This document shows, in pieces, positions 16,593-26,046 of a stretch of 64,000 nucleotides of DNA. A model generated the notes under the pieces. The model saw only the letters and a list, made by a program, of their open reading frames with translations, was not told where the DNA came from and ran no database searches. This stretch comes from Herbaspirillum sp. ASV7 (GTDB lineage Bacteria > Pseudomonadota > Gammaproteobacteria > Burkholderiales > Burkholderiaceae_D): the NCBI RefSeq assembly GCF_016429215.1, contig NZ_JAELUH010000006.1, positions 1 through 64,000 on the forward strand. Reading direction: 5' to 3'. Each line of letters starts with the position of its first letter. Position 1 is the first letter of the stretch. The translations under genes and the position numbers were made by a program.

Positions 16593-18326
16593 ATGAACTG
16601 GTTCTACAATCTGCGCATTGCCCGCAAGCTCCTGCTCACCTTTGCCGCCATCCTCATACTGACCGCCGTCCAAGGTGTGTTCTCGATCGTGCAGCTGGCC
16701 CGGGTCAACCAGGCCTCTACCGATATCGCAACCAACTCCCTGCCCAGCGTGCGCTATCCGCTGGAAGCCAAGGTCGCACTGGCGCGCATCCGTACGTTGC
16801 AGTTGCAACACCTGCTGCCGGGCAACGAAGCCAATGTGGACAATAATGAAAAGCTGATCGCCAGCCAGTTCAGCGCCATGAACGCGGCGCTCGACAAGTA
16901 CGCGCCGCTGGTCAACATGGAGGCGGAAAAGGGCTATTTCTCGGCGATCAAGAACGATCTGGGCCAATTCACCAAGGCGCACCAGGATATGGCCGCGCTG
17001 GTGCGCGCGCAGAAGATCGATGAAGCCCGCGAGATGCTGATGAAACAGGCCACGCCGATCTACCTGCGCCTGTTCGACAATCTCGACAATGCCGTCAAGA
17101 TCAACATCGACGCCAGCGAGAAGACCGACCAGCAGGCCCAGGATCGCTACGAGACCTCCCGCACCCTCATCGTGGTGCTGCTGGCCTGCTGCATCGGCCT
17201 GGGTCTGCTGCTGGCGACCTGGGTGGCTCGGATCGTGTCGCGGCCCCTGCAGGCGGCCATGCATGTGGCCGAGCGCGTCGCCGACGGTGACCTGACGGTC
17301 GATATCAAGCCGGCCGGCAGCGATGAAACCGGCCACCTGATGCGCTCGCTCAAGGCCATGAACGACAGCCTGCTGCGCATCGTCAGCCAGGTGCGCGAAG
17401 GCACCGACACCATCAATACCGCCTCGCGCGAAATCGCCACCGGCAACCTCGATCTCTCCACCCGTACCGAAGAACAGGCCAGTTCGCTGGAAGAAACCGC
17501 CTCGGCCATGGAAGAGCTGACCTCCACCGTCAAGCAAAACGCCGACAATGCGCGCCAGGCCAACCAGCTGGCCAACTCGGCCTCGGACGTGGCGACCCAG
17601 GGCGGCACCGTGGTCTCGCAGGTGGTCGACACCATGGGCGCCATCAACGCCTCCTCGCGCAAGATCGTGGAAATCATCAGCGTCATCGACGGCATCGCCT
17701 TCCAGACCAATATCCTGGCCCTGAATGCGGCTGTGGAAGCAGCCCGCGCCGGTGAGCAGGGGCGCGGCTTTGCGGTGGTGGCCTCCGAGGTGCGTTCGCT
17801 GGCCCAGCGCTCGGCCTCGGCGGCCAAGGAGATCAAGCTGCTCATCGACGATTCGGTGGCCAAGGTCGACACCGGCAGCCGCCTGGTCGAGCAAGCCGGC
17901 AGCACCATGACCGAAGTGGTGGCCAGCGTGCGCCGCGTCACCGACATCGTGGGTGAAATCACCGCCGCCAGTTCCGAGCAGAGCGATGGCATCGAGCAGG
18001 TCAACATCGCCATCACGCAAATGGATGAAGTCACGCAGCAGAATGCGGCGCTGGTGGAAGAAGCCGCCGCCGCCGCCGGCTCGCTGCAGGAACAGGCCTC
18101 CCGTCTGGCCGAGCTGGTGAGCGTATTCAAGCTGGACCGCGCCCACAGCGCGGCACCCTCGACAGCCTCCGCGCCCAAGCCGGCCGCCCGCGCCAAGCCC
18201 CACGCACCGGCGGCAGCCCCTGTCGTGACATCTGCTGCAGCGCACAAACCCGCGCCTGCAGTGGCGGCCCTGCCCGCCGGCAAGCCCGCAGGTGGCGATA
18301 GCGAGGGAGATTGGGAACAGTTCTGA
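16593..18326 (+). CDS. Methyl-accepting chemotaxis protein with CheR/CheB-docking tail
   Basis: 577 residues: TM1 (about 13-32), a periplasmic four-helix-bundle-type sensor of about 155 residues, TM2 (about 190-212), HAMP, and a long signalling coiled coil. The hairpin tip [20 protein letters not shown] starts at about residue 370. The C-terminus is an Ala/Pro-rich linker of about 50 residues ending in GDWEQF, a variant of the NWETF pentapeptide that tethers CheR and CheB; the receptor is therefore probably high-abundance and adapts by methylation. The ligand is unknown. A longer open frame upstream is not needed. Confidence 0.93.
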   Translation: MNWFYNLRIARKLLLTFAAILILTAVQGVFSIVQLARVNQASTDIATNSLPSVRYPLEAKVALARIRTLQLQHLLPGNEANVDNNEKLIASQFSAMNAALDKYAPLVNMEAEKGYFSAIKNDLGQFTKAHQDMAALVRAQKIDEAREMLMKQATPIYLRLFDNLDNAVKINIDASEKTDQQAQDRYETSRTLIVVLLACCIGLGLLLATWVARIVSRPLQAAMHVAERVADGDLTVDIKPAGSDETGHLMRSLKAMNDSLLRIVSQVREGTDTINTASREIATGNLDLSTRTEEQASSLEETASAMEELTSTVKQNADNARQANQLANSASDVATQGGTVVSQVVDTMGAINASSRKIVEIISVIDGIAFQTNILALNAAVEAARAGEQGRGFAVVASEVRSLAQRSASAAKEIKLLIDDSVAKVDTGSRLVEQAGSTMTEVVASVRRVTDIVGEITAASSEQSDGIEQVNIAITQMDEVTQQNAALVEEAAAAAGSLQEQASRLAELVSVFKLDRAHSAAPSTASAPKPAARAKPHAPAAAPVVTSAAAHKPAPAVAALPAGKPAGGDSEGDWEQF

Positions 18327-18338
18327 CGCCGGATGACA

Positions 18339-18367
18339 GCAGCCCCGCCCAGGCGGGGCTGTTTTTT
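18339..18367 (+). terminator. Rho-independent terminator after the chemoreceptor gene
   Basis: AGCCCCGCC (18341-18349), CA, GGCGGGGCT (18352-18360), then G and 6 T. It lies 14 bases downstream of the stop. Confidence 0.9.
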
Positions 18368-18554
18368 GGTACGGCGGGGGCGCCACGGGCTTGCCCTTGA
18401 TCAATATAAACATACAATGAATCAATGTTCCGGCCAGGTCGCCGATAACTGAAGTGGCAGGCACTTCTGCCGCCTTTTCTTGTCAATCCATGCAGGAACA
18501 TTGCCCACGCCAGCGAGCGCATCACCAGCCTGCCATCCCCGCAAGGAGGACATC

Positions 18555-18839
18555 ATGAAACGCGACAAAGCCCTCATGGGCGCCATCCTCAAGCAACTGG
18601 CTTCCTTTGGCACCATCTACGGCGACGTGGAAAAGATCCAGGCCTCCCTGCCCGGCCATGTGGCGCCGGAACTGATCCTGCACCACTTGCGGCTGTTGCA
18701 CGACCGCGGACTGGCCGCGGTGGACATGCATAATTTCTGGCGCGTCACCGATCAAGGGTATGATGCGCTCGAAACCGGTGGCGACCTGTTCGCCACGCAG
18801 GATGTTCCACCCGCACCCAACCGCGGCATCGATAACTAG
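18555..18839 (+). CDS. DUF2513-like winged-helix protein
   Basis: 94 residues beginning MKRDKALMGAILKQLASFG, like the DUF2513 N-terminus (MKRDxDLIRxIL). A winged-helix pattern follows: VEKIQASLPGHVAPELILHHLRLLHDRGLAAVDMHNFWRVTDQGYDALE. AAGGAGGA lies just upstream of the ATG, one of the best ribosome-binding sites in the window. Next, 12 bases downstream, is a PIN-domain gene. The family's function is unknown. Pairing of a small DNA-binding-type protein with a PIN nuclease resembles a toxin-antitoxin layout. Confidence 0.75.
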   Translation: MKRDKALMGAILKQLASFGTIYGDVEKIQASLPGHVAPELILHHLRLLHDRGLAAVDMHNFWRVTDQGYDALETGGDLFATQDVPPAPNRGIDN

Positions 18840-18851
18840 CTTGACCGATTC

Positions 18852-19382
18852 ATGCATATCCAGGACACCCAGACCAGCCCATCTCCATCCCCTGCCCCCT
18901 CGACCAGCCAGCCCGTGGTGCCCGCCGCCGACGACCGGCGCCAGCGGCTGGTGCTCGACACCAATGTCTGCCTTGACCTGTTCGTCTTCCAGGACCCGCG
19001 CTGGGCTGCCCTGCGGCAGGCGCTGGAAGAGCGCAGCGTGCTGGCCTTCACCCGCGAGGATTGCCGCAACGAGTGGCTGGCGGTGCTGGACTACCCCCAC
19101 CTGCCGGTGAGCGCCGCCGACAAGCCGGCCATCTGCGCCCACTTCGACCGTCTGCTGCAGTGCCTGCCGCTGGCCGAGGTCAATACCTTCGGGCTACCCC
19201 TGTGCACCGATCGCGACGACCAGAAGTTCCTGGAACTGGCCCTGCAATGCCATGCCCACGTGCTGGTGAGCAAGGACAAGGCCGTGCTCAAGCTGGGCAA
19301 GCGCACCGTCAAGCGCGGCCTGTTCTCCATCGTCGCGCCACAGCACTGGCGCGCCGATGCCTTCCTTGCCACGGCCGGCTGA
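18852..19382 (+). CDS. PIN-domain protein (putative RNase, COG1569-like)
   Basis: 176 residues. After a 25-residue Pro/Ser-rich N-terminus comes a PIN nuclease domain with acidic metal-binding residues in LVLDTNVCLDLFVF (about 33-46), REDCRNEWLAVL, and CTDRDDQKFLELALQ; the last is the characteristic DxDDxKF of COG1569. LVSKDKAVLKLGK closes the domain. Such proteins cleave RNA and are often toxins. The gene lies 12 bases after a winged-helix gene. An ordinary chromosomal housekeeping role is equally possible. Confidence 0.85.
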   Translation: MHIQDTQTSPSPSPAPSTSQPVVPAADDRRQRLVLDTNVCLDLFVFQDPRWAALRQALEERSVLAFTREDCRNEWLAVLDYPHLPVSAADKPAICAHFDRLLQCLPLAEVNTFGLPLCTDRDDQKFLELALQCHAHVLVSKDKAVLKLGKRTVKRGLFSIVAPQHWRADAFLATAG

Positions 19383-19459
19383 TCGGCCGACCTGAACCGC
19401 GCCGGGAATCCGGCTAGAATAACGGGCTTGCGATAATCATACGGATCAGGCCCGCTGCA

Positions 19460-20617
19460 ATGAGCACCCCCAACATCGTCACCAAGCTGCCCAAGGTCGG
19501 CACCACCATCTTCACCGTCATGTCTGCACTGGCCAGCGAAAAAGGCGCGGTCAACCTGGGACAGGGCTTCCCCGATTTCCACTGCGACCCGGCGCTGGTA
19601 CAGGCGGTCACCCAGGCCATGCAGGATGGCCTGAACCAGTACCCGCCGATGGCGGGCGTGCTGCCGCTGCGCGAGGCCATCGCCGACAAGGTCGAGAGGC
19701 TCTACGGCCACCGCTACGACCCCGTCGCGGAAATCACCGTCACCGCCGGCGCCACCCAGGGCATCCTGACCTCGGTACTGTGCGCGGTGCATGCCGGTGA
19801 CGAAGTCATCGTCATCGAACCGGTGTACGACTGCTATGTACCGGCCATCGAACTGGCTGGCGGCATCCCGGTATTCGTGCAGATGACCGTGGACGAGCGT
19901 GGCTACAGCATCCCCTGGGACAAGGTCAAGGCCGCCGTCACCCCCAAGACCCGCATGATCATGGTCAACACCCCGCACAACCCCACCGGCAGCGTCATGC
20001 GCGCCACCGACGTGGCGGCCCTGGCCGACATCGTGCGCGGCACCGACATCCTGATCCTCTCCGACGAGGTCTACGAGCACATGGTCTATGACGGCCAGCC
20101 GCACGAATCGCTGGCGCGTCATCCGGAGCTGGCCGAACGTACCTTCATCAATTCCAGCTTCGGCAAGACCTACCACGTCACCGGCTGGAAGGTCGGCTTC
20201 GTGGCTGCACCGGCCGCCCTCTCCGCGGAATTCCGCAAGGTGCACCAGTTCAACGTCTTCACCGTCAACACGCCGGTGCAGTATGGCCTGGCCGCCTACA
20301 TGAAGGACCCGGCCCCCTACCTGGAGCTGCCGGCCTTCTACCAGAAAAAGCGCGACCTCTTCCGCGACGGTCTGGCCAACACCCGCTTCGAACTGTTGCC
20401 CTCGCAGGGCACCTACTTCCAGTGCGTGAAGTACGGCGCCATCTCCGAGCTGCCCGAAGCCGAGTTCTGCAAGTGGCTCACCAGCGAGATCGGCGTGGCG
20501 GCCATCCCGGTCTCGGCCTTCTACAACACGCCTACCGAATCGGGCATCGTGCGCTTCTGCTTCGCCAAGAAGGATGAGACGCTGCACCTGGCGCTGGATC
20601 GGCTGGGCAAGCTGTAA
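19460..20617 (+). CDS. PLP aminotransferase, probable methionine aminotransferase (YbdL-like)
   Basis: 385 residues, fold-type I class I/II aminotransferase. NLGQGFPDF at the N-terminus, TAGATQGI (cofactor phosphate), NTPHNPTG, LSDEVYEHMVYDG and the PLP lysine in SSFGKTYHVTGWKVGF are all clear. The FPDF and PHNPTG patterns match the YbdL/kynurenine aminotransferase subgroup that transaminates methionine and aromatic acids. The exact substrate cannot be decided from sequence. It stands alone, 77 bases after the PIN gene. Confidence 0.87.
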   Translation: MSTPNIVTKLPKVGTTIFTVMSALASEKGAVNLGQGFPDFHCDPALVQAVTQAMQDGLNQYPPMAGVLPLREAIADKVERLYGHRYDPVAEITVTAGATQGILTSVLCAVHAGDEVIVIEPVYDCYVPAIELAGGIPVFVQMTVDERGYSIPWDKVKAAVTPKTRMIMVNTPHNPTGSVMRATDVAALADIVRGTDILILSDEVYEHMVYDGQPHESLARHPELAERTFINSSFGKTYHVTGWKVGFVAAPAALSAEFRKVHQFNVFTVNTPVQYGLAAYMKDPAPYLELPAFYQKKRDLFRDGLANTRFELLPSQGTYFQCVKYGAISELPEAEFCKWLTSEIGVAAIPVSAFYNTPTESGIVRFCFAKKDETLHLALDRLGKL

Positions 20618-20689
20618 ATCCGCTATATCGTTTATATCGTTTTTTGCATGTCATCGAAGCGTCATCCCCAACCCTAACCGAGGATATCC

Positions 20690-21382
20690 ATGATCGACGT
20701 CTACAGCTGGGCCACGCCCAACGGCCACAAGGTCCACATCATGCTGGAGGAATGCGGCCTGCCCTACACCGCCCATGCCATCGATATCGGCGCCGGCGAC
20801 CAGTTCACGCCTGAATTCCTGAAGATCTCGCCCAACAACAAGATCCCCGCCATCGTCGACCCCGACGGCCCGGATGGGCAGCCGATCTCGCTGTTCGAGT
20901 CCGGCGCCATCCTGCTCTACCTGGCCGGCAAGACCGGCCGTTTCCTGGGCGAGACCACGCGCGAGAAGTATGAAGTGCTGCAGTGGCTGATGTTCCAGAT
21001 GGGTGGCCTGGGGCCGATGCTGGGGCAGGCCCATCACTTCCGCCTGTATGCCCCGGAGCAGATCGAGTATGCGGTGAACCGCTACAGCAACGAGGCACGT
21101 CGCCTGTACCAGGTGATGGACAAGCAACTGGGCCAGCACGCCTACCTGGCCGGCGAAGACTACACCATCGCCGATATCGCCTGCTTCCCCTGGACGCGCT
21201 CGCACAAGAACCAGGGCATCGACCTGGCGGATTTCCCCAACGTCAAGCGCTGGTTCGATGCCATCAGCGCCCGCCCGGCCGTGCAGCGCGGCGTGAGCGT
21301 GCTGGCCGACAAGCGCAAGCCCTTGCAGGATGACAAGGCCCGGGAACTGTTGTTCGGCAAGAGCCAGTACCAGAAACGCTGA
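20690..21382 (+). CDS. yfcG: Glutathione S-transferase, YfcG type (disulfide-bond reductase)
   Basis: 230 residues. YfcG/nu-class GSTs act mainly as glutathione-dependent disulfide reductases. The N-terminal thioredoxin fold starts DVYSWATPNGHKVHIMLEE; the conserved Thr-Pro-Asn replaces the usual catalytic Tyr/Cys. FLKISPNNKIPAIVD and SLFESGAILLYLA bind glutathione; the helical domain has WLMFQMGGLGPMLGQAHHF and DYTIADIACFPW. These phrases are near identical to E. coli YfcG. It ends 36 bases from the convergent cyclase gene. Confidence 0.93.
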   Translation: MIDVYSWATPNGHKVHIMLEECGLPYTAHAIDIGAGDQFTPEFLKISPNNKIPAIVDPDGPDGQPISLFESGAILLYLAGKTGRFLGETTREKYEVLQWLMFQMGGLGPMLGQAHHFRLYAPEQIEYAVNRYSNEARRLYQVMDKQLGQHAYLAGEDYTIADIACFPWTRSHKNQGIDLADFPNVKRWFDAISARPAVQRGVSVLADKRKPLQDDKARELLFGKSQYQKR

Positions 21383-21418
21383 GCGGGAACCCCCACTCGG
21401 CGTGGCATACCCCCTGCC

Positions 21419-23254
21419 CTATGGGTGGGGCAAGGGCGCGAACTCAAAACGGTTGCGCCCTTTTTCCTTTGCCCGGTACAAGGCGTCATCGCTGGCGCGC
21501 AGGACCTGCTCCTGCCCCCCGCAGTCGGCCTGCATCAGGGCGATGCCGACCGATAGCGTGACCTCCACTTCGCGGCCCTCATGGCGCAATGGCTGGCTGG
21601 CAAAGCTGGCCTGCAGGCGCGTGGCAAATTCGGCCGCCGCCTGCAGATCGGCGCCGGCCAGGACCACCGCAAATTCTTCCCCCCCCAACCGACCGGCGCT
21701 ATCCGATTTGCGCAACTGGCGCCTGAGCACCTGCGCAAAGTGCGCCAGCACCTGGTCGCCCACGGCATGGCCCAGGGTATCGTTGATGCGCTTGAAATGA
21801 TCCAGGTCGCACATCAGCACCGCCGAGATATCGAGCAAGCCGCGCTCGATGCGGCTGTATTCTTCCTGCAGACGCTGCATGAAGCAGCGACGATTGGGCA
21901 GTTGCGTCAGGTAGTCGGTGAGCGCCAATTCCTGCAGTTCCAGCTCGAAGGCCTTGCTTTCGCTGATATCGCTGATGAAACCATGCCACAGCGTGGTGCC
22001 ATCCTCCAGCAGGCGCGGACGCGCCTGGCCACGCAGCCAGCGCACGCGCTGGCCGGGCGGTGCCACGCGGAATTCCAGCATCCAGTGCGCGGCCCCGGCC
22101 AATACCACCTGGCGCGAGGCCCGGTACATCGCCAGGTCTTCCGGATGGATGATGCTATCGATGACGTCCGGTGTTTCCAGCAACTGCTGGGGCGTAAGCC
22201 CATAGGTCTCGCGCGCGCCTTCGCTGACGTAGGTGAAATGGCCACGCTCGCCGGGCGGCACGCGGAACTGGAACACCATGCCGGGAATCCCGCTGGTCAG
22301 GTAGTCGAGCATGCGACTGCTCTTGGCCAGCTTGTCGTTGAGCTGCTTGACCTCGGTGACGTCGGTGGAGGTGCCGATCATGCGCAGCGCATTGCCCTGG
22401 GCATCGCGCGCCACCACCTTGCCGCGGCTGCTGATCCACTTGTAGCTGCCGTCGCGGCAGCGGATCCGGTGTTCCACCCGGTAGGTATCGGAGCGTGACT
22501 CGAAATGCTGGCGCACGGTCTGCTGCACATAGGGCAGATCGTCGGGATGGATACGCTGGTAGGCGTCGGCCAGATGGCTGGACAGCTCCCAATCCTCGTA
22601 GCCGAGGATGGCCTTCCAGCCGCGCGAATAATACATTTCGCCGGTGACGGCATTGCGGTCCCAGATGCCGGTACCGCTGCCTTCGATGGCCAGCGCCATG
22701 CGCTCGTCGGCTTCCAGGGGGGAGTCGCAGTTGATGCGCGCATGGCTAGGCACCAGGGCGCGCTCCAAGGCCAGCATGGCCATGGAGACGGCGGCACAGA
22801 CGGTGTCGCGGTAGGTCTGTTCAAGATGGGATGGATCGTCCGGCGCATCCACGGCGGTACAGATCAGCAGTACCCCGACCACCTCCCCGGCAAAGGAGCG
22901 CAGCGGCAACATTTCCAGCATGGACAAGCCATGGCACGCGGTCAGCGCGGTCAAGTCGTTCCAGGATTGCGGGATGTCTGGCTGCAGTACCTCCAGCTCG
23001 GAAACCGCCAGCAGGAAGGCCGGCGCGAAGCGCGGTGCGGCCCCCACACGCAAGCGGCGGGCCTGTGCATCGAACTGGAAGATGGCCAGCAAACGCTGCG
23101 GATAACTGGCCGAGAAGCCAGTGGCAATACGGTCCAGCAAATGCGCCAGCGGCGCACCGCGTGCGATGTAGGACAAGGTCAGATTGTTGAAGGCGAGCGC
23201 CTTCCGGTAGAACTCGGGATCGGCGTCGACCTGTAACGGCGGGCGTTCTGACAT
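21419..23254 (-). CDS. GAF-PAS-PAS-GGDEF diguanylate cyclase
   Basis: 611 residues. A GAF-like N-terminal region (about 1-170) is followed by two PAS/PAC modules (about 185-310, with FIWDRNAVTGEMYYSRGWKAILGY-like WDR..GW..LGY landmarks, and about 320-445) and a GGDEF domain with an intact RLGGEEFAVVLAG active site. The product-inhibition site RKSD lies five residues before GGEEF, so the enzyme should be feedback-inhibited by c-di-GMP. No membrane segment and no EAL domain. An extended start at 23314 exists, but the ATG at 23254 (MSERPPLQVD) is more likely. It lies near the Wsp operon, another c-di-GMP source. Confidence 0.92.
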   Translation of the reverse strand: MSERPPLQVDADPEFYRKALAFNNLTLSYIARGAPLAHLLDRIATGFSASYPQRLLAIFQFDAQARRLRVGAAPRFAPAFLLAVSELEVLQPDIPQSWNDLTALTACHGLSMLEMLPLRSFAGEVVGVLLICTAVDAPDDPSHLEQTYRDTVCAAVSMAMLALERALVPSHARINCDSPLEADERMALAIEGSGTGIWDRNAVTGEMYYSRGWKAILGYEDWELSSHLADAYQRIHPDDLPYVQQTVRQHFESRSDTYRVEHRIRCRDGSYKWISSRGKVVARDAQGNALRMIGTSTDVTEVKQLNDKLAKSSRMLDYLTSGIPGMVFQFRVPPGERGHFTYVSEGARETYGLTPQQLLETPDVIDSIIHPEDLAMYRASRQVVLAGAAHWMLEFRVAPPGQRVRWLRGQARPRLLEDGTTLWHGFISDISESKAFELELQELALTDYLTQLPNRRCFMQRLQEEYSRIERGLLDISAVLMCDLDHFKRINDTLGHAVGDQVLAHFAQVLRRQLRKSDSAGRLGGEEFAVVLAGADLQAAAEFATRLQASFASQPLRHEGREVEVTLSVGIALMQADCGGQEQVLRASDDALYRAKEKGRNRFEFAPLPHP

Positions 23255-23466
23255 GATGAGCAGCGGAATCAGCAAGGACGCAGCGGCAGCGCCACCACCA
23301 ACGGCGCCGACCAATGTTGCGACATTAGCACCTTATGCGCATGTCGCGCCACCGCCTTCACAAAAAACCATGCAGGACTGCAGGAGCGATGCTCTCAGGC
23401 CACACAAGCCATGAGCTTCTGCGAGGAAGTCTCACCACGCCCACAGCGCCCACGCCCGGCTTGGCT

Positions 23467-23922
23467 TCAGTAGCGCCGCACCAAAAACTGGGCCACGCAA
23501 ACGGGCTTGTCCGAATCTTCGCATTCCACGGTAATGAGCCAGTCCAGTTGCACCCCGCCGGGGACTTCCTCGATGGCCTCCAGGCGGATGATGCCGCGCA
23601 CTCGGCGCCCTACCGGCAAGGGGGCCGGGAAGCGCACGCGATTGAGACCGTAGTTGAGCAGCATGCGCACGTCCGGGCCGAGACTGATCGACTCCGACAG
23701 GATGCGCGGCAGCAAGGCCAGCGTCAGGAAACCATGCGCCACCGTGCCGCCGTAGGGTAGTTCGCGCGCGGCCCGCTCGGGGTCGACGTGGATCCATTGA
23801 TGGTCGCCGGTGGCATCGGCAAAGCGATCGACCTGCTCCTGCGTGACGGTGATCCAGTCGCTGCAGGCCACCTCCTGGCCGGCCAGCGATTTCAGTTCTT
23901 CCAGAGTGGCGATGGTACGCAT
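23467..23922 (-). CDS. MaoC-like (R)-enoyl-CoA hydratase
   Basis: 151 residues of the hot-dog fold. FADATGDHQWIHVDPERA (about 35-52) carries the catalytic Asp-His pair, and YGGTVAHGFLTLALLP the conserved substrate loop; the relatives are MaoC and NodN. In PHA-producing bacteria such enzymes can feed beta-oxidation intermediates to PHA synthase, but this gene is 13 kb from phaC, so the link is only a possibility. It precedes the cyclase gene on the same strand and follows wspR by 64 bases. Confidence 0.88.
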   Translation of the reverse strand: MRTIATLEELKSLAGQEVACSDWITVTQEQVDRFADATGDHQWIHVDPERAARELPYGGTVAHGFLTLALLPRILSESISLGPDVRMLLNYGLNRVRFPAPLPVGRRVRGIIRLEAIEEVPGGVQLDWLITVECEDSDKPVCVAQFLVRRY

Positions 23923-23986
23923 GCCGGTTTCCTTCTCCTGTCGTTATGGTCTGCCCTGTGCGCCGTCGATGTGCGCGGCCATCCGT

Positions 23987-25012
23987 TCAGCCATCCTGCC
24001 AGACCACCCGGTTGCGGCCCTGCTGCTTGGCCCGGTAGAGACGGCGGTCGGCCATCTCGATCAGTTCGCTGAGCTCCTGCTCGGGGGTGGGGACCATGCT
24101 GGCCGCGCCAATGCTCACGGTAAGCCAGGAACTGACGCTGGAGCGCTCATGCGGCAGCTGGTTCGCCTCGACCAGCTGGCACAGCTTCTGGCCCAGCGCC
24201 TGCGCGCCTTCCAGCGGGGTGCGCGGAAGGATCATGGCGAATTCCTCGCCGCCGAAACGGGCCGACAGATCGGCTGGGCGCTGGAGGCTCTCGTCGAGCA
24301 TCTGGGCCACCCGGCGCAGCACGGCGTCGCCGGCCACGTGGCCGTAGTTGTCGTTATAGAGCTTGAAGAAATCGACATCGATGAGCAACAGCGACAGGTG
24401 CAGGCCATCACGCCGCGCGCGGCGCCATTCGGCGCCCAGGTAGTCGTCGAAATAGCGGCGGTTGGCAATGCCGGTCAAGCCATCGGTATTGGTCAGCCGC
24501 TGCAGCTCGAAATTGGTCTTCTGCAACTGCTGCTGGCTCTCGCGCAAGGCGCGATAGGCCGCGTCACGCTGCAGCAGGTTGATGTAGGAGCGCGAGTGGT
24601 AGCGGATGCGTGCCACCAGCTCGATCACGTCCGGCAACTTGACCATGTAGTCGTTGGCGCCACCGGCAAAGGCGTCGCGCTTGACCGTGGGGTCATCCTT
24701 GGAAGAGAGCACGATGATGGGGACATTGGCCACCACCGCACTGGCGCGATACTGCCGCACCAGGGTCATGCCATCCACGCCCGGCATGACCAGGTCCTGC
24801 AGGATCACGGTGGGGTGGGTCCTCTCGGCCACGGCCAGCGCTTCCTCGGCACGGGTGCAGAAATGGAAGTCGATATTGGCCTCGCTGGCCAGGGCGCGGC
24901 GGATGGCTTCGCCCACCATGGTCTGGTCATCCACCAGCAACACCATGATCTTGTACTCGTCAGGGGGCTGCGTCGCGCTGCCCGCCTGGATATCGGTATG
25001 CACCGAATTCAT
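23987..25012 (-). CDS. wspR: WspR: response regulator diguanylate cyclase
   Basis: 341 residues. Receiver domain (residues 21-140) with DD at 28-29, phospho-acceptor D73 (VILQDLVMPG) and K in VLSSKDD; a helical linker; then a GGDEF domain with ARFGGEEFAMILPRT. The inhibitory site RPAD lies five residues before GGEEF. In Pseudomonas, phosphorylated WspR makes c-di-GMP in response to surface contact. The start at 25012 (MNSVHTDIQAG) is preferred over an upstream extension. It is the last gene of the Wsp operon, 11 bases after wspF. Confidence 0.95.
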   Translation of the reverse strand: MNSVHTDIQAGSATQPPDEYKIMVLLVDDQTMVGEAIRRALASEANIDFHFCTRAEEALAVAERTHPTVILQDLVMPGVDGMTLVRQYRASAVVANVPIIVLSSKDDPTVKRDAFAGGANDYMVKLPDVIELVARIRYHSRSYINLLQRDAAYRALRESQQQLQKTNFELQRLTNTDGLTGIANRRYFDDYLGAEWRRARRDGLHLSLLLIDVDFFKLYNDNYGHVAGDAVLRRVAQMLDESLQRPADLSARFGGEEFAMILPRTPLEGAQALGQKLCQLVEANQLPHERSSVSSWLTVSIGAASMVPTPEQELSELIEMADRRLYRAKQQGRNRVVWQDG

Positions 25013-25023
25013 TGACTCATCCT

Positions 25024-26046
25024 TCAAACTGCCCCCGTCAAAATGGCTTGCAGGCGAGCTGCCATGCCGGTCACAGGCAACACTTCCACTGCGGCGTCGA
25101 GGGCCACCGCAGCCTTGGGCATGCCGTAGACCGCACAACTCTTCTGGTCCTGGGCAATGGTGTGATAGCCGTTGTCTCGCAAATCCTTCAGGCCGATGGC
25201 GCCGTCACGCCCCATGCCGGTGAGCAGCAAGGCCACCGCGCGAGCCGGCCAGCGTCGCACGATGCTATGGAAGAACGCATCCACCGACGGCCGGTAGATA
25301 TCGTTGGCATTGCCCTGGACATAGCCCAGGCGAGCGCCCTCCTTGAACACCAGATGCTGGTTGCTTCCCGCCAGCAGGACCTCGCCGCGCTGCGGCAGGT
25401 CTCCTTCGGCGGCCACCCTGACCTTGAGCACGGATTGCTGCTGCAGCCATTGCGCCATGCCCGGCGCGAAGGCGGCATCGATATGCTGGACGATCACCAT
25501 GGCACCGGCGAAACCCGCCGGGATCTGCTGCAGGATCGTCGCCAGGGCCGCCGGACCGCCCGCCGAAGCGCCCACGGCCACCAGCGGTGCCAGTTCGGAC
25601 GCGCTCGCCCGCGCCGACGGCGCTGCCGGACGTGCCCCGGTGGCGGCCAGTTCGGGCAGGAGCAGGCCCAGGTTGTCGATCTTCTCGATCAGCGCGGCGG
25701 CGTCGCGGCGGCCGGCCGCACCCACCAGCGCCGGGGTCTGGGTGGCATCGAGCGCACCGTAGCCCATGGCGTCGTAGAGCTTGGAGGCGCTGCTGTCCAT
25801 GTCGGAGGTGACGATGAGGATGGGGCAAGGCGTCTCCTGCATGATGCGGCGGGTGGCCTCGGCGCCATCCATCTTCGGCATCAGCAGGTCCATCAGCACC
25901 ACGTCGGGCAACTGCCAGGCACACATCTGCACGGCCTGCTCGCCATCGCGGGCGATCCAGATCAATTCGTGGCGGCCGCTCTCGGCGATGACCCGGCGCA
26001 GCACTTCCACCATCATGGGGGTATCGTTGACGATGCCGATTTTCAC
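25024..26046 (-). CDS. wspF: WspF: CheB-type methylesterase
   Basis: 340 residues. Receiver domain with phospho-acceptor D53 (VLMDLLMPKMDG), a Pro/Ala linker, and the methylesterase domain from about residue 155 with the catalytic Ser in VGASAGGPAAL, His in VIVQHIDAAFAPGMAQWL and Asp in LLTGMGRDGA. It removes methyl groups from WspA and is the negative regulator of Wsp signalling; loss of it gives wrinkly colonies in Pseudomonas. The start is GTG at 26046, overlapping the wspE stop by four bases (GTGA). Confidence 0.95.
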   Translation of the reverse strand: MKIGIVNDTPMMVEVLRRVIAESGRHELIWIARDGEQAVQMCAWQLPDVVLMDLLMPKMDGAEATRRIMQETPCPILIVTSDMDSSASKLYDAMGYGALDATQTPALVGAAGRRDAAALIEKIDNLGLLLPELAATGARPAAPSARASASELAPLVAVGASAGGPAALATILQQIPAGFAGAMVIVQHIDAAFAPGMAQWLQQQSVLKVRVAAEGDLPQRGEVLLAGSNQHLVFKEGARLGYVQGNANDIYRPSVDAFFHSIVRRWPARAVALLLTGMGRDGAIGLKDLRDNGYHTIAQDQKSCAVYGMPKAAVALDAAVEVLPVTGMAARLQAILTGAV

